Shown here: positions 7,940 to 16,865 of the stretch, piece by piece
How positions within the stretch are numbered: the first letter of the stretch is position 1
How the letters are laid out: every line of letters starts with the position of its first letter
From: Acetobacter oeni
GTDB taxonomy: Bacteria > Pseudomonadota > Alphaproteobacteria > Acetobacterales > Acetobacteraceae
Length of the DNA: 39,029 nt
Direction: 5' to 3'
NCBI RefSeq assembly: GCF_011516825.1
Contig: NZ_WOTA01000028.1
Span: 1 to 39,029, forward strand
Program-made: the position numbers and the translations under genes
The notes under the pieces: generated by a model
Told to the model about the DNA's origin: nothing
What the model saw: the letters and a program-made list of their open reading frames with translations, nothing else
Database searches by the model: none

Positions 7940-9238
7940 ATGAAACATTTTCCGCATGCCACGGCGCTTGGTACCGCGGCGACACTGGTTTTTTTCGCGC
8001 CCTGCGCGGCTTTTGCGTCCGGAATAGAACTGAGGGAAACCGACGCGACATCGGTTGCCAGCGCCTATGTTGGCGGGGTCAGCCGGGCAACCGATGCTTC
8101 AACCGTGCTGCTCAATCCTGCCGGTATGTCGCTGCTTGAATACAGTGAAATTGAGGGCAACGCTTTTTATATTGGTCCGTCCGCTCAGTTTTCCGGTCAG
8201 AACTATCTGGCGCCCAATGTCAGAACCACGGGCACGAACGGCAATAAGGATGTGAGTCCGAGCGCGACCGGGTCGGGTTACGGGGTCTGGAAAATCAGTG
8301 ATCGCTGGGCGGTTGGTTATGCCGCCACGACGCCATGGGGAATCCGGATGAATTATCCGGAGAACTGGACCGGGCGGTATCAGAGTCTTGTGACATCCAT
8401 CACGGGTTATGAACTGGATCTTGCGGTTTCCTGGAAGGTGACATCCCGGCTTTCGATTGGTGTTGGTCCGCGCTTTGGTTTTCTTCAGGGCCGTTTTACG
8501 GAGACGGCAAATCTGGGCGCGCTGAATGCTTATGGTCCCACCAATGCGAGTCTGGCCGGTAATGGTTTCGGTTTCGGCTATTCTGCCGGAGCGATTTACC
8601 GGGTGGATGACGATACGCAGATTGGCGTTACCTATCGTTCGCGCATGTCGTTTCCGATTGCAACCAAACTGAAATTTGCGCCGCCGCTTTCGCTGGAAGC
8701 CGCTCAGCCGCAGGTCAATGGTCTTCTCGCCGCCGAGAGCGGCCATTCGAAAATGCAGGTGACGCTTCCGGATTCCGTATCTTTCGGCTTTACAAGGAAG
8801 CTTTCAAAACGCTGGACTCTGATGATGCAGGGTGAGTGGACCCACTGGTCGTTATTGCAGGGGCTCAATGCCGTTTCGGATCATAACGGACTGGACACAT
8901 CGATCCCCGTGGGCTGGCATAATTCCTGGTTTGGCGGTGTGAGTGCCGCTTATCGCGTTCTGCCGAACGTAACGCTCCATAGCGGGTTCAGCTACGATCA
9001 GTCTCCGTCTGATGCGGAAAGCCGTTTCAGCCGGGCGCCTGATTCCAGCCGTTATACGATCGGTTTTGGCGCGGAATATTCACCGATCCGTCAACTGACG
9101 ATGGAACTTTCTTTCGCTCATCTGTTTTTCGCTTCGGCACCCATCAACAGTTCTTCCTCGGCGACGGCGGGACAGCTGGTCGGCGAATACAGCAATCATG
9201 CAAATGTCGTCGGCTTCGGGGTCAGAACTCATTTCTGA
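7940..9238 (+). CDS. fadL: OmpP1/FadL-family outer-membrane fatty-acid transporter
   Basis: A 432-residue outer-membrane barrel. The signal peptide ends near CAAFA (residues 24-28), and the mature N-terminus SGIELRETDATSVASAYVGG followed by ASTVLLNPAGMSLL is the FadL hatch signature. The rest has alternating amphipathic strands and ends in VGFGVRTHF with a terminal Phe, as expected for BAM-inserted barrels. FadL proteins take up long-chain fatty acids or other hydrophobic compounds. An AAGGAA site precedes the ATG. The acyl-CoA ligase starts 24 bp downstream, so uptake and activation are likely cotranscribed. Family certain; the fatty-acid substrate is supported by context. Confidence 0.94.
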   Translation: MKHFPHATALGTAATLVFFAPCAAFASGIELRETDATSVASAYVGGVSRATDASTVLLNPAGMSLLEYSEIEGNAFYIGPSAQFSGQNYLAPNVRTTGTNGNKDVSPSATGSGYGVWKISDRWAVGYAATTPWGIRMNYPENWTGRYQSLVTSITGYELDLAVSWKVTSRLSIGVGPRFGFLQGRFTETANLGALNAYGPTNASLAGNGFGFGYSAGAIYRVDDDTQIGVTYRSRMSFPIATKLKFAPPLSLEAAQPQVNGLLAAESGHSKMQVTLPDSVSFGFTRKLSKRWTLMMQGEWTHWSLLQGLNAVSDHNGLDTSIPVGWHNSWFGGVSAAYRVLPNVTLHSGFSYDQSPSDAESRFSRAPDSSRYTIGFGAEYSPIRQLTMELSFAHLFFASAPINSSSSATAGQLVGEYSNHANVVGFGVRTHF

Positions 9239-9262
9239 TGTTGTTGCCCGGGGAGTTTCGAT

Positions 9263-10954
9263 ATGGATAGTTTTACGGAACAGGGTTTTACTGCCATGCC
9301 GTTACCGGACAGTCCCGTTCAGACGTTATCCGGCCTTCTGACCCGGGCGGCGACACAGAAACCCGATGCGGTGGCGATCGATTTTCTGGGACGGCGAACG
9401 AACTACCGGGATCTGTTTCATGCGGCGGAGCATGCGGCGGCCGGTCTGCAGGCTGCCGGGATGAAAAAGGGAGACCGGATTGGTTTGTGTCTTCCGAACA
9501 TACCTTATTCTGTCATCATGTTTTTTGCGGCGCAGAAAATCGGCGTGATTGTCGTTAATATCAATCCGCTCTACGTTGAACACGAGATCCATCAGGTTCT
9601 GCTGACATCGGGCGTTTCTGTTCTTGTGGTGACAGATCTGGCCGTGATTGCCAGGCCGGCCATAGCCGCGACCCGTGAATGTCCGATTCATCATATTATT
9701 GTTTGCCCTTTTACGGAGGCGCTGCCCTGGGGGAAGTCCTTTCTCTTCCGGGCTTTCAAGTCGTCTGAACTGGTGCGCTTCGGGCATGATTCCCGGCTGA
9801 TTACTTTTCATGATCTTATCGTAATCCGTGCTTTGCCGGTGCCGGTTGTCATTGATCCGCTGCATGATGTCGCGGTCCTTCAGTTTACGGGAGGGACGAG
9901 CGGAACACCTAAGGCGGCCATGCTGACCCATGGCAATCTGCTGGCTAATCTCGGGCAGATCAGCGAACGGATTGGCGAGGCGCTGGCTGGTCCGCAGGTT
10001 ATTCTGGGCGTGTTGCCGCTGTTTCATGTGTTTGCGATGATGACGGTCATGCTTCTGGCGACAGACCGGATGGGCACGATGGTTCTGCTGCCCCGGTTCG
10101 ATGCGCAGACCACGCTCGACACCATTCTTCGCACGAAAGTAACGGTGTTTCCGGCCGTACCGACTATTCTGACGGCGTTGCTGCGGCAGAAGACGATCCG
10201 GCCCGGGAGCTTTCAGCACATGACGGCTGTTATATCGGGAGGAGCGCCGCTGCCGGTGACGTTGCGTAAACAGTTCGAGGAAGCGGCGCATTGTCCGGTT
10301 ATTGAAGGGTATGGTCTGAGCGAGACGTCTCCGGTTATTACCTTCAATCCGCTCGGTGCGTCGCGTGATGGCTCCTGTGGTCTGCCGGTTGCGGGGACGG
10401 AGTTGCAGATCCGGGAGATTTCACCGCCGCACGCACTGTTATCCACGGGGCAGTCGGGAGAGGTATGGGTGCGGGGGCCTCAGGTGATGCCGGGTTACTG
10501 GGCCGGGCAGGATTGTGACAATCCGTTTTCAGAAGACGGATTTTTGCGAACGGGGGATGTCGGGTATCTTGATGAGGATGGTTATCTTTATCTGGTTGAT
10601 CGTCTGAAGGATATTATTATCTGTGGCGGGTACAATGTTTATCCGCATGTGATCGAGGAAGCTCTTTACCGGCATCCGGCTGTTCTTGAAGTGCTTGTGA
10701 TCGGGGTTCCTGACGATTACAGGGGACAGGCTCCGAAGGCTTTTGTGGTGCTGAAGGACGGGATGCGGGCAACGGAGCGGGAACTTCTCGATCATGTCGG
10801 TCAGTTCGTTTCTAAAATCGAGCGGCCTCGTGAGATTGTTTTCAGGGAGACCTTGCCGAAAACGCTGATTGGCAAGCTTTCACGCAAGGATCTTATCGCC
10901 CGGGAAAGCCTTTACAGTAATGTTGCACCCATGCCGGAAAGAGCGGTGGGTTAA
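9263..10954 (+). CDS. fadD: Long-chain fatty acid-CoA ligase
   Basis: A 563-residue ANL-superfamily AMP-forming ligase that converts free fatty acids to acyl-CoA. The AMP-binding P-loop motif is LQFTGGTSGTPKAAMLTHGN; the downstream motif is VIEGYGLSETSPV. The hinge and C-terminal motifs are FLRTGDVGYLDEDGYLYLVDR and DIIICGGYNVYPHVIEEAL, and the catalytic Lys region is KTLIGKLSRKDL. Length and motifs match FadD rather than short-chain ligases. GGGGAG precedes the ATG. It follows fadL by 24 bp and divides the fatty-acid locus with the divergent beta-oxidation genes. Confidence 0.94.
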   Translation: MDSFTEQGFTAMPLPDSPVQTLSGLLTRAATQKPDAVAIDFLGRRTNYRDLFHAAEHAAAGLQAAGMKKGDRIGLCLPNIPYSVIMFFAAQKIGVIVVNINPLYVEHEIHQVLLTSGVSVLVVTDLAVIARPAIAATRECPIHHIIVCPFTEALPWGKSFLFRAFKSSELVRFGHDSRLITFHDLIVIRALPVPVVIDPLHDVAVLQFTGGTSGTPKAAMLTHGNLLANLGQISERIGEALAGPQVILGVLPLFHVFAMMTVMLLATDRMGTMVLLPRFDAQTTLDTILRTKVTVFPAVPTILTALLRQKTIRPGSFQHMTAVISGGAPLPVTLRKQFEEAAHCPVIEGYGLSETSPVITFNPLGASRDGSCGLPVAGTELQIREISPPHALLSTGQSGEVWVRGPQVMPGYWAGQDCDNPFSEDGFLRTGDVGYLDEDGYLYLVDRLKDIIICGGYNVYPHVIEEALYRHPAVLEVLVIGVPDDYRGQAPKAFVVLKDGMRATERELLDHVGQFVSKIERPREIVFRETLPKTLIGKLSRKDLIARESLYSNVAPMPERAVG

Positions 10955-10981
10955 GCGGATATGTTTGCGTTACATGTTGTT

Positions 10982-11015
10982 TTTCTCAGGGCTTTGCCCT
11001 GAAACCCACCAAAGG
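10982..11015 (+). repeat. Dispersed hairpin repeat, copy 1
   Basis: A 34-bp stretch beginning TTTCTCAGGGC and ending CCCACCAAAGG. It recurs at 24810-24843 with a single mismatch. It contains the hairpin CAGGGC-TTT-GCCCTG and is followed by a second imperfect hairpin (CCAAAGG...CCTCTGG). It lies just after fadD, convergent with the transglycosylase gene, and may also act as a bidirectional terminator. Confidence 0.65.
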
Positions 11016-11088
11016 CCGGGGGCCTCTGGTCCCTGCCGGGTGCGGGCAGAGTCCGGGTCAGATGGCTTTGAAGGGGCCGCCCTCGTTT

Positions 11089-12078
11089 TCAGAAGCGGGC
11101 GGGATTGTTCATGGCCTGCCGAAGCATGTGAATGGGTGAGGCACGATAAGATGCCAGTGTGCGTCCTGATCCGCCGGCGGTAGTCGGCCGCGAAGGGGGC
11201 GGGTTGTAGCCGTGGACGCCGGGATGAATGGTGCTTTCGGAGGAGGAGGGCTGCGCCGCGCCGCCGCCGCCGCTGCTTTTGGCGCCGGACATGGCTCTGG
11301 CGCTCGCCAGGGCGCCGGCCTGGGTGGAGTAGGCGACGACGGGCTGAGGGCCATGTGCGAATGGCGTGCTGTGCCCGGAGGGGCGGGATGCGGAAGTGCC
11401 GCCGTGCCCTGTAAATCCGTCAGCGGGGGCAGCCCAGGATTCCAGCACTTTCCACTGATAGGCTGTTCCGATATCGGGGGTGAAGGAGTGGTAGGCTGCC
11501 GCCGCGCGTGGCCAGCTTCCTGTCCGTCCGAACAGATCCACGAGGAAACGCGCGGCAAATCGCGCATTGGTCATCGGATCGAATGCTGCTTCCAGCGAGG
11601 GGAAGGCATCGGCGTGCTGCTGGAGATTGACCTGAAGGCAGCCGACATCGATCGACCGGATTCCCCGGCTCTGAAAGTCCCGAACCGCCTCGATGGCCTG
11701 CTGTTTCGTGTCGTACACATACCCTTTGCCCTGTGCATTGACGGTCCATGGCCATGCCACAAGCTCGCCGTCGGGCAGGTGTCGTCCGCTTTCGACGCGG
11801 CCCATGGCGACGAGGAACTGGTCGGGGATATGGGTACTGTGTTCGGCTGCCAGCGCGGCCTGGGTGCAGAGGCCAGTGTCACCCGGAGACAGGAAGCCGC
11901 GCTGTAATGGGAAGGGACTGACGGGGGCTGCGGGCAGGGCCGGGGAGGCCGGGGATGCGGCCGCCGTTCCGGCGGGGGCGGTGGCCGCATCCGGCATGGC
12001 AATGAGTGGAAACGCGGAGGCGCGCGATACGACCGGACAGGCCGCCACCATGAACAGAAAGGAAAGAACGCGACGCAT
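11089..12078 (-). CDS. Secreted lytic transglycosylase (SLT domain)
   Basis: A 329-residue protein. It has a signal peptide (MRRVLSFLFMVAACPVVSRA, cleavage near residue 22) and an Ala/Pro-rich spacer. A goose-lysozyme-like SLT domain spans about residues 70-225, with the catalytic Glu96 in AMGRVESGRH. Further motifs are DVGCLQVNLQQHADAFPSLE, FDPMTNARFAARFL and AAAYHSF. The last 100 residues are low complexity (Ser/Gly/Pro/Ala) and probably disordered. Such enzymes cleave peptidoglycan glycan strands in the periplasm. The gene stands alone, separated from serS by hairpin-rich spacer and convergent with fadD. Not linked here to a secretion or conjugation system. Confidence 0.88.
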   Translation of the reverse strand: MRRVLSFLFMVAACPVVSRASAFPLIAMPDAATAPAGTAAASPASPALPAAPVSPFPLQRGFLSPGDTGLCTQAALAAEHSTHIPDQFLVAMGRVESGRHLPDGELVAWPWTVNAQGKGYVYDTKQQAIEAVRDFQSRGIRSIDVGCLQVNLQQHADAFPSLEAAFDPMTNARFAARFLVDLFGRTGSWPRAAAAYHSFTPDIGTAYQWKVLESWAAPADGFTGHGGTSASRPSGHSTPFAHGPQPVVAYSTQAGALASARAMSGAKSSGGGGAAQPSSSESTIHPGVHGYNPPPSRPTTAGGSGRTLASYRASPIHMLRQAMNNPARF

Positions 12079-12159
12079 TGGGGACGCATTATGACCCGAT
12101 TCAGTTAATCAGGCGTTATGCGGTCTGATCCGGGCGTCGTGCTCCGGAGCGACGGGAAG

Positions 12160-12230
12160 GCCGGCCCCGGTTTATCGGGCAAACCGGGCGGCCGGCGCAG
12201 GCCGGATTTCAGGGGGCTGAGAGATCCGGC
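12160..12230. terminator. Hairpin cluster downstream of serS
   Basis: Two hairpins lie between the end of serS and the transglycosylase gene. The first pairs CCGGTTT (12167-12173) with AAACCGG (12181-12187), extended by GCCGGC arms at 12160-12165 and 12191-12196. The second pairs GCCGGAT (12201-12207) with ATCCGGC (12224-12230). There is no T-run, so termination is only likely. Confidence 0.45.
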
Positions 12231-12264
12231 CTGATGAGTCTGACGCGAAGGGTGAAAAACGCTG

Positions 12265-13548
12265 TCAGATCAGCTTTTCAAGACCGCTCATATACGGGCG
12301 CAGAACCGGTGGGACCGTTACGCTACCGTCTTCGTTCTGCCAGTTTTCCATCACCGCGATGAGCGTGCGCCCCACAGCCAGTCCGGACCCGTTGAGCGTG
12401 TGAACGAAAACCGGCGAGCCACCACCCTGGGGGCGGTAACGTGCGTTCATCCGTCGTGCCTGGAAGTCCCGGGTGTTGGAGCAGGAGGAGATTTCCCGCC
12501 ATGCCTGCTGGCCTGGCAGCCAGGCTTCCAGATCGAACGTCCGCGAGGCACCGAAGCCTGTGTCGCCGGCGCAGAGGGCCATCCGGCGGAACGGAATTTC
12601 GAGCAGTTCCAGCACGCGCTCGGCGCAGGCTGTCATCCGCTCGTGCTCGGCTTCGCTGTCTTCCGGCGCGACGACCGACACCATTTCGACTTTTTCAAAC
12701 TGATGCTGGCGCAGCATTCCGCGCACATCGCGTCCGGCGGACCCGGCTTCGGACCGGAAACACAGGGACAGGGCCGTCATGCGGACGGGCAGCCGGGCTT
12801 CGTCCAGGATGTCGCCCATGACGGAGGCTGTCAGCGGGACTTCCGCCGTTGGCACCAGCCAGAAGCCTTCCCGGGTGCAGAAAGACTGGTCGGCGAACTT
12901 TGGCAGTTTGTCCGTGCCGTACATCGCCGGTTCGCTGACCAGAACCGGGACCTGCGTTTCAGTGTAGCCATGGTCGTTGACATGCATATCAAGCATGAAC
13001 TGGCCCAGCGCCCGCTCAAGCCGGGCGATCCCGCCGCGCAGCAGCACGAATCGTGCGCCGGACAGTTTCGATGCGGTGGCGAAATCCATCTGTGGCTGGC
13101 CGTTTTGCGTCATCGCCTCGCCGAGCTCGAAATGCTGCTTCGGGGTGAAGGCGAAATTCCGTGGTGTGCCGCGCTCGTGGACCACGATGTTCGCTGTTTC
13201 ATCCGTGCCGGGCGGAACGGCCGGATCGAGCCGGTTGGGGATGACCGCCAGGGCCGCCCTGACTTCGGTATCGAGCGCCTGGGCTTTCGCGTCGAGCTGC
13301 TCCATCTCCTCGCGCAGGGTGCGGGCTTCGGCTTCCTGCGCCGCGCTGTCGCCTTTCTGACGTTTGATCGCGCCGATCTCTTTCGCCAGCGCGTTCCGGC
13401 GGGTCTGGCGCTGCTGCGTCGCTGTCTGTGCTGCCCGGCGTTCCTCGTCGAGCGCCAGGACAGAGGCTGCCACGGGCGCAAGTCCGCGGCGGGCCAGGTC
13501 GGCGTCAAAACCGTCGGGGTCTGCGCGGAGGGCGCGGATATCGTGCAT
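12265..13548 (-). CDS. serS: Seryl-tRNA synthetase
   Basis: A 427-residue class II aminoacyl-tRNA synthetase that charges tRNA-Ser. The N-terminal coiled-coil arm covers about residues 30-105. Motif 2 is [27 protein letters not shown] and motif 3 is [19 protein letters not shown], with TAEVPLTA and the usual C-terminal VPPVLRPYM. The start ATG overlaps the tatC stop by one base (TGATG), so the gene is coupled to the tat genes as in many alphaproteobacteria. Confidence 0.98.
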   Translation of the reverse strand: MHDIRALRADPDGFDADLARRGLAPVAASVLALDEERRAAQTATQQRQTRRNALAKEIGAIKRQKGDSAAQEAEARTLREEMEQLDAKAQALDTEVRAALAVIPNRLDPAVPPGTDETANIVVHERGTPRNFAFTPKQHFELGEAMTQNGQPQMDFATASKLSGARFVLLRGGIARLERALGQFMLDMHVNDHGYTETQVPVLVSEPAMYGTDKLPKFADQSFCTREGFWLVPTAEVPLTASVMGDILDEARLPVRMTALSLCFRSEAGSAGRDVRGMLRQHQFEKVEMVSVVAPEDSEAEHERMTACAERVLELLEIPFRRMALCAGDTGFGASRTFDLEAWLPGQQAWREISSCSNTRDFQARRMNARYRPQGGGSPVFVHTLNGSGLAVGRTLIAVMENWQNEDGSVTVPPVLRPYMSGLEKLI

Positions 13549-14339
13549 CAGGGGGCCTCTTTATCGTCTGTCCCGGGAAGGGGTTTCGGCTCGACAAGGC
13601 GCGCCGATATAATGGAAATTTCGTAAAGGATGATCAGCGGAACAGCCAGTCCGGTCTGTGTGATCACGTCTGGCGGGGTCAGGATGGCCGCCGCCACGAA
13701 GGCGCCGACGATCGCATAACGCCGCATTTTTTTCAGCTGTGCCGAGGTGACGATGCCGACTTTGGCCAGCAGGGTCAGGACCACCGGCAGTTCGAACGCG
13801 ATCCCGAAGGCCATGATGAGTTTCATGACCAGCGCCAGATATTCCGACACCTTGGCCTGAAGCTGGATCTGCAGCCCGTCATCTCCGCCGGAGGTCTGGA
13901 AGGAGAGAAAGAACCGCCAGGCGACGGGAAAGATGAAATAATAGGCCAGCGCCGCGCCGAGCAGGAACAGGATCGGGGTGGCGATCAGGAACGGAGCGAA
14001 GGCGCGTTTCTCCGAGCGGTAAAGTCCGGGCGCGATGAAGATCCAGGCCTGCATGGCGATGACCGGGAACGACAGGAAGGCCGCGCCGAAGATCGCCACC
14101 TTGATATAGGTGAAGAACGCTTCGTACAGCGCCGTATAGATCAGATGCGGCTGCTCGCCCTTCTGGCGCATGATGTCGCCGAGAGGTTTAGCCAGAAACA
14201 GGTAGATATCGCCCGCATAATGGTAGCAGAGGGCGAAGCAGAGGGCGAAGCTTACGGCGGACCAGATCAGGCGGCGGCGCAGTTCGACCAGATGGTCGAG
14301 CAGCGGCATGGGCTCGTCCTGGATAGTATCGTCTTTCAG
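13548..14339 (-). CDS. tatC: Sec-independent translocase subunit TatC
   Basis: A six-helix inner-membrane protein and core receptor of the Tat pathway. Family landmarks are [16 protein letters not shown] at the N-terminus, [40 protein letters not shown] and a late helix [22 protein letters not shown]. The start is uncertain. An in-frame ATG at 14396 overlaps tatB by 32 bp. An ATG at 14309 leaves only five residues before the conserved HLVELR. A CTG at 14337-14339 sits seven bases after AAAGGAGGA, the best ribosome site here, and gives 263 residues; I use it. It is followed directly by serS. Confidence 0.94.
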   Translation of the reverse strand: MKDDTIQDEPMPLLDHLVELRRRLIWSAVSFALCFALCYHYAGDIYLFLAKPLGDIMRQKGEQPHLIYTALYEAFFTYIKVAIFGAAFLSFPVIAMQAWIFIAPGLYRSEKRAFAPFLIATPILFLLGAALAYYFIFPVAWRFFLSFQTSGGDDGLQIQLQAKVSEYLALVMKLIMAFGIAFELPVVLTLLAKVGIVTSAQLKKMRRYAIVGAFVAAAILTPPDVITQTGLAVPLIILYEISIISARLVEPKPLPGTDDKEAP

Positions 14340-14364
14340 GACGCGTCCTCCTTTATCTTTGTCA

Positions 14365-14982
14365 TCACGCCTGCTTTTCCGGTGCCGGAGCGTCAAACGG
14401 TGCGATACGCCGCTCTCCGTGCAGGACCCGGACGGGGGGGAGGAACGCGGGTGTTCGCATCATATGCTCGCGGCCCATGACGATACGCCGCGCGACGGAG
14501 GGGGGGATGCAGGCCGGGGCTTCGGACGCGCCGGCGTCCGGAAAGGAATAGTCCCGAACCGGGATATGCGGCAGGAAATCGTCCGGCGCGGACTGACCGG
14601 GGGGCGGCAGAACATGAGGGGGCTGCGTCGTGTCGCCGTGGGACGGGAGCGCCGCCGTCTGCCCGGATGTGCCGGAAAGTGAGGGCGGCCGGGCGATCGG
14701 ATCGTCCAGCGAGCGCCGGAGGCGACCGTCCTCGTCGATCGTGCGCATGATTTTTCCGCGCACGTCCAGGCTGCGCAGGCTCCGGACGTGATCGCGGACC
14801 TCGCCGAGATCGGCCTCCCGCACCATTTCATCCACATGGGACTGGAACTCGCCGGCCAGTCCGCGCATTTTGCGGACGGCCTTCGCGACGGTACGGATTG
14901 CGACCGGCATATCCTTCGGGCCGATGACCAGAAGGGCGACCACCCCGATCAGCGCAAATTCCGACCAGGCAAAATCAAACAT
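14365..14982 (-). CDS. tatB: Sec-independent translocase subunit TatB
   Basis: About 205 residues from the ATG at 14980-14982, preceded by GGCGGGA. An in-frame ATG at 15003 has GAGG only two bases away and is less likely. The protein has one N-terminal membrane helix (MFDFAWSEFALIGVVALLVI) with the TatA/B hinge Gly-Pro (GPKDMP). An amphipathic helix with acidic residues (FQSHVDEMVREADLGEV) follows, then a long Pro-rich tail. The Glu at the helix start and the longer tail favour TatB over TatA. No tatA lies between this gene and scpB. Confidence 0.92.
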   Translation of the reverse strand: MFDFAWSEFALIGVVALLVIGPKDMPVAIRTVAKAVRKMRGLAGEFQSHVDEMVREADLGEVRDHVRSLRSLDVRGKIMRTIDEDGRLRRSLDDPIARPPSLSGTSGQTAALPSHGDTTQPPHVLPPPGQSAPDDFLPHIPVRDYSFPDAGASEAPACIPPSVARRIVMGREHMMRTPAFLPPVRVLHGERRIAPFDAPAPEKQA

Positions 14983-15146
14983 CGTTCCCGCCGGTTCCGG
15001 CATTGCCTCGCGACCCGGACAGGAGACCGGGCGCCGCGGTCAGGCGCATGCACACATCATATCGCAGCAGAACCGGCAGGATTGCCGGAGCCGGGAAGAG
15101 ACCTATCATGACCTGTTCCGGCGGCAAACCGGGTGACGTGACGGTC

Positions 15147-16016
15147 TTACGCGCCGGCATCGGGCTGACCGGTGATCTCGTCCGGCGACGGCTCTTCGTC
15201 TGACGGCATGTCGGGGTCTGTGTCGCTGTCCGGTGTTTCCTCATCGGGTGGCGTTTTCCGCAGCAGCAGATCGCTGGTGCCGCTGGCAGGGGCGATTTTC
15301 GGAGAGGTTGGCATATCGCCGAGCAGTTCCTCGCGGCGCGGCAGATCGTTGAGACTTTGAAGCCCGAAAAATCGCAGAAAATCAGGAGTTGTTCCCCACA
15401 GGACCGGGCGGCCCGGCACTTCCTTGCGGCCACGGGGCGCGATGAGCGATTCTCCGATCAGCGTATCCAGCGCGTTCTGACCGACACTGACGCCGCGAAT
15501 TTCCTCGATTTCCGCCCGTGTGCAGGGCTGGTGATAGGCGATGATCGCCAGGGTTTCCATTGTCGCACGCTGGAGGCGACGTGGTTTCGGGAGCACTCGT
15601 GTCAGCAGCGGGGCGAGATCGGGGGCAGTGCGAAACTGCCAGCCACCGGCGACCTCGACCGGGCCGACGCCCCGGCCCTCATACCGGGCGACCAGGGCGG
15701 TCAGAACCGCCCGCACGCAGGCGCCGAGGTCATCCACCGAATCCGGGATCAGCTCGCGTCCTTCCAGCACGGACAGAATCGTGCGGGGGCTGACCGGCTC
15801 GGTGCTGGCGAAGATCAGGGCCTCGACCAGACGCACCGCCTGTTCGGACGGCGGGTCTGGTTCCGGTGCCGGGATGTCTTCGGAGAGAGGCTCCGTGATC
15901 GTTATGATCTCTTCCGCCAGATCGTCTTCCGGGGTGAAATCAGGGCTGGTCTCCGGCGGGGCGATATCGATGATCTCTGTCTCCGGGGCTTCCGGCAGCG
16001 CTTCTGTTTCGCTCAT
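15147..16016 (-). CDS. scpB: Segregation and condensation protein B
   Basis: A 289-residue ScpB, the kleisin-associated winged-helix subunit of the SMC-ScpAB condensin. Conserved parts are AVRLVEALIFASTEPVSPRTI (after an acidic N-terminal tail of about 60 residues), PVEVAGGWQFRTAPDLAPLL, RATMETLAIIAYHQPCTRAEIEEIRGVS and PGRPVLWGTTPDFLRFFGL. The C-terminal 80 residues are acidic and low complexity. The start overlaps the scpA stop (ATGA), showing tight coupling. Confidence 0.95.
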   Translation of the reverse strand: MSETEALPEAPETEIIDIAPPETSPDFTPEDDLAEEIITITEPLSEDIPAPEPDPPSEQAVRLVEALIFASTEPVSPRTILSVLEGRELIPDSVDDLGACVRAVLTALVARYEGRGVGPVEVAGGWQFRTAPDLAPLLTRVLPKPRRLQRATMETLAIIAYHQPCTRAEIEEIRGVSVGQNALDTLIGESLIAPRGRKEVPGRPVLWGTTPDFLRFFGLQSLNDLPRREELLGDMPTSPKIAPASGTSDLLLRKTPPDEETPDSDTDPDMPSDEEPSPDEITGQPDAGA

Positions 16017-16864
16017 GCGGCGGTCTCCGGTTCCGCGTCTGTCTTTTCGGTTTCAGCGTTCTGCGGTCTGAGCATGATCCGACCGAATGCCTCGTCCTGT
16101 TTCAGCTCCAGCATTCCGCTTTTTGCCAGTTCCAGCCCTGCGATCAGCGTTCCCGCCATGGCTGCCCGGCGCACCTGGATGCCTTCTTTCTCATCGGCCG
16201 GCACGGGCAGGTCGGGCATGAACGCATCCAGCGAACTCCAGCCCGGCGGCGTGTCTCCGAGCAGGCGTTTCAGGCGGCTCAGCGCATCCTGCACGGTCCA
16301 GAACCGGATTGTCCGGGGTGTATAGATACGGTGGCGCACTGTTCGCCGGATGGCGGCCATATAGGCCCGCATCAGCTGCGGTACATCCAGCGCCAGTCCC
16401 GAGCGGTCGATTTCCACAAGCGACTCGCTTTCGCCGCGTGCGAAGATGTCCCGTCCGAGCTGGGGGCGCCCGGCCAGCCAGGCGGCGGCGGCATTGATCC
16501 GGGCCAGTTCTTCCAGCCGCGCGGCGAGAAGTTCCGCTGCGTCTTCGGCGTCCTCGTCCGGGCCTTCCTCGGGCGGGAGGAGCAGGCGTGATTTCAGCCA
16601 GGCGAGCCAGGCTGCCATGACCAGCCAGTCCGCCGCCAGTTCAAGCCGGATCGAGCGGGCGGATTCCACGACGGCCAGGTACTGTTCGACGAGTTGCAGG
16701 ATTGAAATCCGCGCCAGGTCGACTTTCTGCGCGCGGGCCAGATCCAGCAGCAGATCCAGCGGCCCATCGAACCCGTCCAGATGCAGAAGCGGAGACCGTA
16801 GGGCCGTTTCCTGGCCGGAGGTTATGGCTCCGGGCGTTTCCGCTACGGGTGTACTGTCCGGCAT
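16013..16864 (-). CDS. scpA: Segregation and condensation protein A
   Basis: The kleisin ScpA, which bridges SMC heads in chromosome segregation. The diagnostic N-terminal motif FDGPLDLLLDLARAQKVDLARISILQLVEQY is present. It is followed by MAAWLAWLKSRLLLPPEE and a C-terminal winged helix. Starting at ATG 16862-16864 gives 283 residues and places the start one base after the SPOR-gene stop (TGAAATG). A GTG at 16903 would add 13 residues but overlap the conserved end of the SPOR gene. Neither start has a strong ribosome site, so coupling is likely. Confidence 0.93.
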   Translation of the reverse strand: MPDSTPVAETPGAITSGQETALRSPLLHLDGFDGPLDLLLDLARAQKVDLARISILQLVEQYLAVVESARSIRLELAADWLVMAAWLAWLKSRLLLPPEEGPDEDAEDAAELLAARLEELARINAAAAWLAGRPQLGRDIFARGESESLVEIDRSGLALDVPQLMRAYMAAIRRTVRHRIYTPRTIRFWTVQDALSRLKRLLGDTPPGWSSLDAFMPDLPVPADEKEGIQVRRAAMAGTLIAGLELAKSGMLELKQDEAFGRIMLRPQNAETEKTDAEPETAA

Positions 16865-16865
16865 T

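Noticed and set aside
10955..11088. A possible small gene between fadD and the transglycosylase
   Set aside because: The open frame there is made of the dispersed hairpin repeat and its flanks.
12400..13626. 408-codon open frame opposite serS
   Set aside because: Antisense shadow of serS; composition is driven by the third codon positions of the real gene.
14975..15140. A tatA remnant between scpB and tatB
   Set aside because: The short minus-strand frame there (start MIGLFPAPAILPVLL) lacks the TatA Phe-Gly hinge and amphipathic helix.
15357..16325. Long open frame on the plus strand opposite scpB/scpA
   Set aside because: It is a shadow of the high-GC coding frames of scpA and scpB; no family motif or ribosome site.
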